Shown here: in pieces, positions 60,001 through 64,000 of the stretch | How the letters are laid out: the number at the start of each line of letters is the position of its first letter | How positions within the stretch are numbered: the first letter of the stretch is position 1 | From: Saccoglossus kowalevskii | Lineage: Eukaryota > Hemichordata > Enteropneusta > Harrimaniidae | DNA length: 64,000 nt | NCBI RefSeq assembly: GCF_000003605.2 | Contig: NW_003124922.1 | Span: 41,510-105,509 of the forward strand | Reading direction: 5' to 3' | Position numbers and translations under genes: made by a program | Notes under the pieces: generated by a model | Database searches by the model: none | What the model saw: only the letters and a program-made list of their open reading frames with translations | Told to the model about the DNA's origin: nothing

Positions 60001-60624
60001 ATCTTGAAAAAACAAAACAGTGAACGTAATTTCACCAAAAAAAAATTCACAAAGTAACCAAAATGTCCAGTAGTCACCCCTCCTCTTTATTTCGTGACGC
60101 ACTGTACGAAAAATGCTGTCATAATCCTAATCATCGTTCTTCATTGTTCTGTTTATACAAACACGCTTATCTTACTAAAACTTCTATTTATGTATCCGAC
60201 AACATCATTTAATATACTACAGTGCGTTGTGAGAAAATATATATGATGTATTTCCCACAATCTCCTCTGTGTATGAAAATTACGTAACTTCAATTGTAAT
60301 GATTCTTTGACTGTTTTGATAATGTACGTGTGTTTACAACACGCCCATGTATGTGGTGTTAGTAACTTATTTTAAGCTTCCGGTGCAGTAATCATCATCA
60401 CATTGACAATCTTGGACTATGCTTTACAATATAGTAAATCGACGAGTAAATATCTGTGTATTGTCGGATACATGAAATTATGAATGAGCGTATTTTTCTA
60501 TAATGAACACTGAAGCTGTCTACTTATCCTTGTGTTCAAACATTCGCACATTTTGCATACTACAAATACATATAAATCAATGGCATACGTTGGATCGACT
60601 GTCAACTATATGTTATGACAATCA
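57066..60624. other. Intergenic, no gene recognised
   Basis: The region between the two fucosyltransferase copies. Interval 57400-57960 is GC-richer with partly open plus-strand frames (for example one at 57715-57912), and 58931-59248 has a 105-codon frame. Neither matches a family I know. Simple repeats: (TTG)n near 58271, (ATT)n near 58770, and a GT-rich tract near 59500-59530. Confidence 0.4.
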
Positions 60625-63600
60625 TCGGAGTATATTTGCTTATGGTAAGACCCCGAATTTTGAGTTTGAGTCAAATGTCCAACATGTGTACAATCTATGA
60701 GCAAAGCGGCGTAGAGAAAGAAATGCAAGAACAGTATAGGACGTGTAAGCACACATCTGTGTTCCCTTCAGTCATGTTTACTCTCCAATGATTAAAACAG
60801 AATAAAGGCTGAGAATAACGTGATCGTGAATTAATGTGGTCGCCGCGTCACGCATGTGTGACATTTGTGATGATAAAGCGTGTACGTACGAGATTTGACC
60901 TGGGTGCGACTTGCATTAATTACCGCTGGCGAATCCTTCGATACCTTCCAATCACCAACGAAATTACCAAATTAAAGCTTGGTAACGCCTCAGTTTGGAC
61001 TCGTTGGTCTGTGCAACAGTCAATACTGCCATCTTTGTTTATATAAGACCCATATCTCGCGCATGGATGGCGCGACGACTACCGCACTTGTAGTCATCAT
61101 ATCTCTTTGTCGTGCATCATGAGAGATTATTTCACAATCCATGGAGGGGTTTCACTGTTCACACCACTCGCAGTAATATTGATTGGCCAAATTCAAATAT
61201 TCGGAAGCAATATATAGTAAATTTGGAGAGATAAATGTTTATATAAACAACAATTTGTTATGCTCGTCACTTTGTGCTAGACAGACTCGTAGGATATTCA
61301 TAGGTTTAAGTTGTTTAATGCAAATTTTTACGACCATTATTACCGAACACAATAACTGATATTCTAAATGATATGCCCCGCGCTGCTTTTGTATTTGTCT
61401 GGTATTCCGGGAAGTTTCTGAATGTAAACTGTTTTCTTTCCTTCGAGATTTCTGCTATTTTCCACGAAGAATGTCCAACTTGATGACGTCGTTCCAATAA
61501 ACATGGTTGCTTCTACAGTGAAAAAATATTTGTTATTTTACAAGAAGAAAATATGCTGAGACTTGAAACAAATTAACTAACCTACTAGCTGTGTCCATCA
61601 CGGTATAGCACACACGCAAACAGAATACAGAATGTTTAATGTTCCGTTTACAGATTATTCGTATGAGGTGCAACTAACTAGAATTATGAACGGTAAATTA
61701 AATTGTATAATTTGAATAACAGGATTACGTCTACAAGGATAATATAATTATGTATAGGCAGTGTACATTCAATACATTAATTTACTCACGCTCAGCGATC
61801 TCTTGTTCTACTAATGATAGGACGTACGTATCCCCTCTGTAGTGATCCAACAGAGGGGACACATTATACGCATCTTCTACAGTGTATGTAAAAAACAATG
61901 ATTCCCGGAGTGACTTCACAATGAACTGAAATATAAAAGAGGTTGCAAATTTAATTGTTTGTATTGTCTCTCTTGCGTAATTACTTTGTGACACAAACAC
62001 CAATTCGAGACAATGAATACCTGTTCGTAGGGAAGAGCCGCCACATAGAGATATTTCAATCCCGCTTTTTCAAGGTATGCGTGCAGACTTGATGCAATCG
62101 TTTTGGAGTCTTTCTTTAACAACTTTAGATTTTTTGCATGTCGTATAGAGCAATAACTACCATTTGCTGACAGACACCTGATTGAAGAGCAAATAGATAT
62201 TCGATATATCAGCCTTTGTCTTTTGGAATCACAGTACGCCTGACAACATTAAAATGTGTTCAATCCGCATGAAGTTTAGAATTGTTTAGACAACATATCC
62301 TATTTATCAGATTATTCTGTCTTTCAAGTAAATGTACCCAAATGAGCAATGCTAAAGAACTAAAAAATTAAAATGGCCGCCCAATGAAAACACAGTGTTT
62401 GAGTGGTGTACTTACCTTTCTCCAGTTTTATTTCTCCAATGTAATACAGCATATTGCTCTGCCAATAAGCCAGTAATTATTTGTGCTGCTATTCTACGTA
62501 TATACGGAGCTCTTACTAAATGTTTCTCCACATAGGATTGCTGAGCTGATGTAGCAATTGTTGATTTGACAGCCGGAAAGTATATAACACATCTTTTCTT
62601 CTCGAATTCATTAAATATTTTTTTGCGTGTATTTTGTGTGTGGAATAGTGTGACGTTTGGTTGCGGTAGTGAAATTTCGGTGTTATTATAAAATTCACTG
62701 ACGTATCGATCTCCAAGTAAAACAGATTGCTTCCTGTAATGTTTTTCTACTTCAGGATTGTAGTTGTCGGGGAAAGAAGATGTATGTTTGGTTGGAGGAA
62801 ATAGAATCCAGTCTAGAGGAATAGTTGTACCGCATTGCTTTCTGAATTCGTATAAATCACATAGATCCACTACTTTTAGTATTTTCTGATTGTCAAATGT
62901 TTCATTAAAACTTCTTTTGGTTTTGACACCGTCCTGTAGTTTGTGTTGGCGGAATGGGGGTATAACAAGACACCTTTCGTAAATACTAGCAAATACCATA
63001 GTTCTACGAAATGCATTGTATATCCCATTTGGTCCCGATTGAAACGCTATTAATGGTAGAACGTACTTGCGCATAAAAATTGACATATTTCTTTTTGCAA
63101 TATCTAATGCTGAAACATTCGTTTTCTCTATTGATGTAATGTTTTTGATATCAGACCTTGGGTATTTCTGTCTTCGCAAATCTTCCTACAGGAACAAAAA
63201 TGTGTTTATCAAGAAGTTAGGCAAAAGTATTGTGTGGAATTTGTAGAGCTGATGGATGCATGAATAGAAATACCTAAAATATAATGTATTCTCATCTGGA
63301 ATGGCAGTGTGACTACGACAGCGATTGCACAGTTTTTATCTGGGATGGTGTCAGATTTAAAGATACAACCAAAGACCTTAGAATACATGAACCTGCAATT
63401 GTGGAGTTTCTTTCATATGTTACCTTAGTCATAATCCCCTATCCAATTCACCCCTTGGTGAGATTGAAAACAAAGCTATATCAACGCCAGTTAAACTATG
63501 TTGCATTAGATAAATATGTCTGCCAGGATGTAGCTACTCAATAAGAACCAATTTTGTGGTTAGAATATAATCAGAATATTGGCATTTTTATCTGCTGAAT

Positions 63601-64000
63601 ATCCCAGTTCAATTTGAGTCAAACTAAAAATTGTGGTGGTAAAGGGTTTTATTCTAATATGTTAAACATGAATGGGTCACAAAAAAGGCTTTTTTTCTAC
63701 AATAAAACAACAATATCAAAAATTAAATAATGATCTATCAAAACGCTGTATCATTATAGCAAGGAGATTTGTTATGAAGTCGAAACTGTTATAGCTTAGT
63801 TCACCCATTACATGACAGATGTTAATATTGGGAAAGCAAATAAAAAAACATAAACAAGTGACCTAACGGTCGAAATGGCTCCACTGTTTTTGTGAACTGC
63901 AAAACAAAGTTTACAATGTTCTGTACGACGAGATATTAACTATTGTAATTTTTTGGTTGTTGCCATGGCAATTACAGTTGTTTTCCTCTTGCTACAAATC
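60625..64000 (-). repeat. Segmental duplication, copy B (partner 49640-53070)
   Basis: Alignable with copy A from TATATTTGCTTA..TAAGACCCCG to the window end. It contains the fucosyltransferase copy B exons and, relative to copy A, about 240 bp of extra sequence at 60833-61075. Two stretches are identical to copy A over about 100 bases each (61788-61892 and 62006-62100), while neighbouring parts differ freely. Confidence 0.85.
61364..63185 (-). CDS. O-fucosyltransferase-family enzyme (copy B, 5' end beyond window)
   Basis: Exons on the minus strand: 63185-62416, 62177-62021, 61925-61790, 61512-61364 (TAG). They correspond one-to-one with copy A exons 3-6, with identical lengths except that the first shown is one codon shorter, and the same phases. 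The frame is open throughout, and SGPNGIYNAFRRTMVFASI and VLHWRNKTGE are kept. Counting by eye, copy A and B proteins differ at 7 of about 52 residues in exon 4, 1 of 45 in exon 5 and 5 of about 48 in exon 6. The start and membrane-anchor exons must lie to the right of 64000. It looks functional. Copy A lies about 10.8 kb away in the same orientation. Confidence 0.85.

Noticed and set aside
62516-62716. 66-codon minus-strand frame
   Set aside because: Shadow frame of the large fucosyltransferase exon of copy B.
1-64000. CRISPR arrays, operons, phage or bacterial features
   Set aside because: No evenly spaced short repeats with unique spacers; the window has eukaryotic introns and transposons throughout, so bacterial systems were not pursued.

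Overview
This is AT-rich, intron-bearing invertebrate DNA. It has GT-AG introns, AATAAA signals, and secreted multidomain proteins built from LDLa, CAP, WSC and vWD modules on phase-1 exons. It is heavily loaded with transposable elements. One element (34.3-39.4 kb) is a Ty3/Gypsy-type retrotransposon with integrase placed before reverse transcriptase, the Gmr1 arrangement known mainly from deuterostomes. Together with the domain content, this makes a non-vertebrate deuterostome (hemichordate-like) my best guess, but only a guess.

Layout. 0-17 kb is mostly mobile-element wreckage: a Gypsy fossil (-), a 155/311-bp tandem repeat, two LINE fragments (-) with a Harbinger-like DNA element inside the larger one, a foldback element with about 0.6-0.8 kb inverted arms, a Copia fossil (-), and a piece of a multicopy protein family of unknown function. 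18.15-19.03 kb is an assembly gap. 19-27.8 kb holds a CAP/SCP-domain gene (+) preceded by tandem copies of a unit of about 0.9 kb carrying an LDL-receptor class A exon. Two copies are intact and spliceable, one is broken, and one has lost its exon to a DIRS-type retroelement. 28-33 kb has a BEL/Pao fossil and a degraded CAP paralogue on the opposite strand. 34.3-39.4 kb is the Gmr1-like element with both LTRs and a target-site duplication. 40.75-44.67 kb is a complete WSC-vWD secreted-protein gene (+). 45.4-45.8 kb is a Harbinger-type MITE. 50.5-54.7 kb (-) and 61.4 kb to beyond the window end (-) are two tandemly duplicated O-fucosyltransferase-family genes, the first complete.

Functionally the host genes all belong to the secretory pathway: two kinds of extracellular protein and a pair of type II, Golgi/ER-type glycosyltransferases. 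I see no evidence that they form one pathway. The notable biology is structural: exon-array growth in the LDLa-CAP gene, local duplication with patchy (gene-conversion-like) identity in the fucosyltransferases, and an unusually wide set of retroelement superfamilies (Gypsy, Gmr1-like, Copia, BEL/Pao, DIRS, LINE) in 64 kb. All exon models were read by eye from splice signals, phase and homology, without transcripts.
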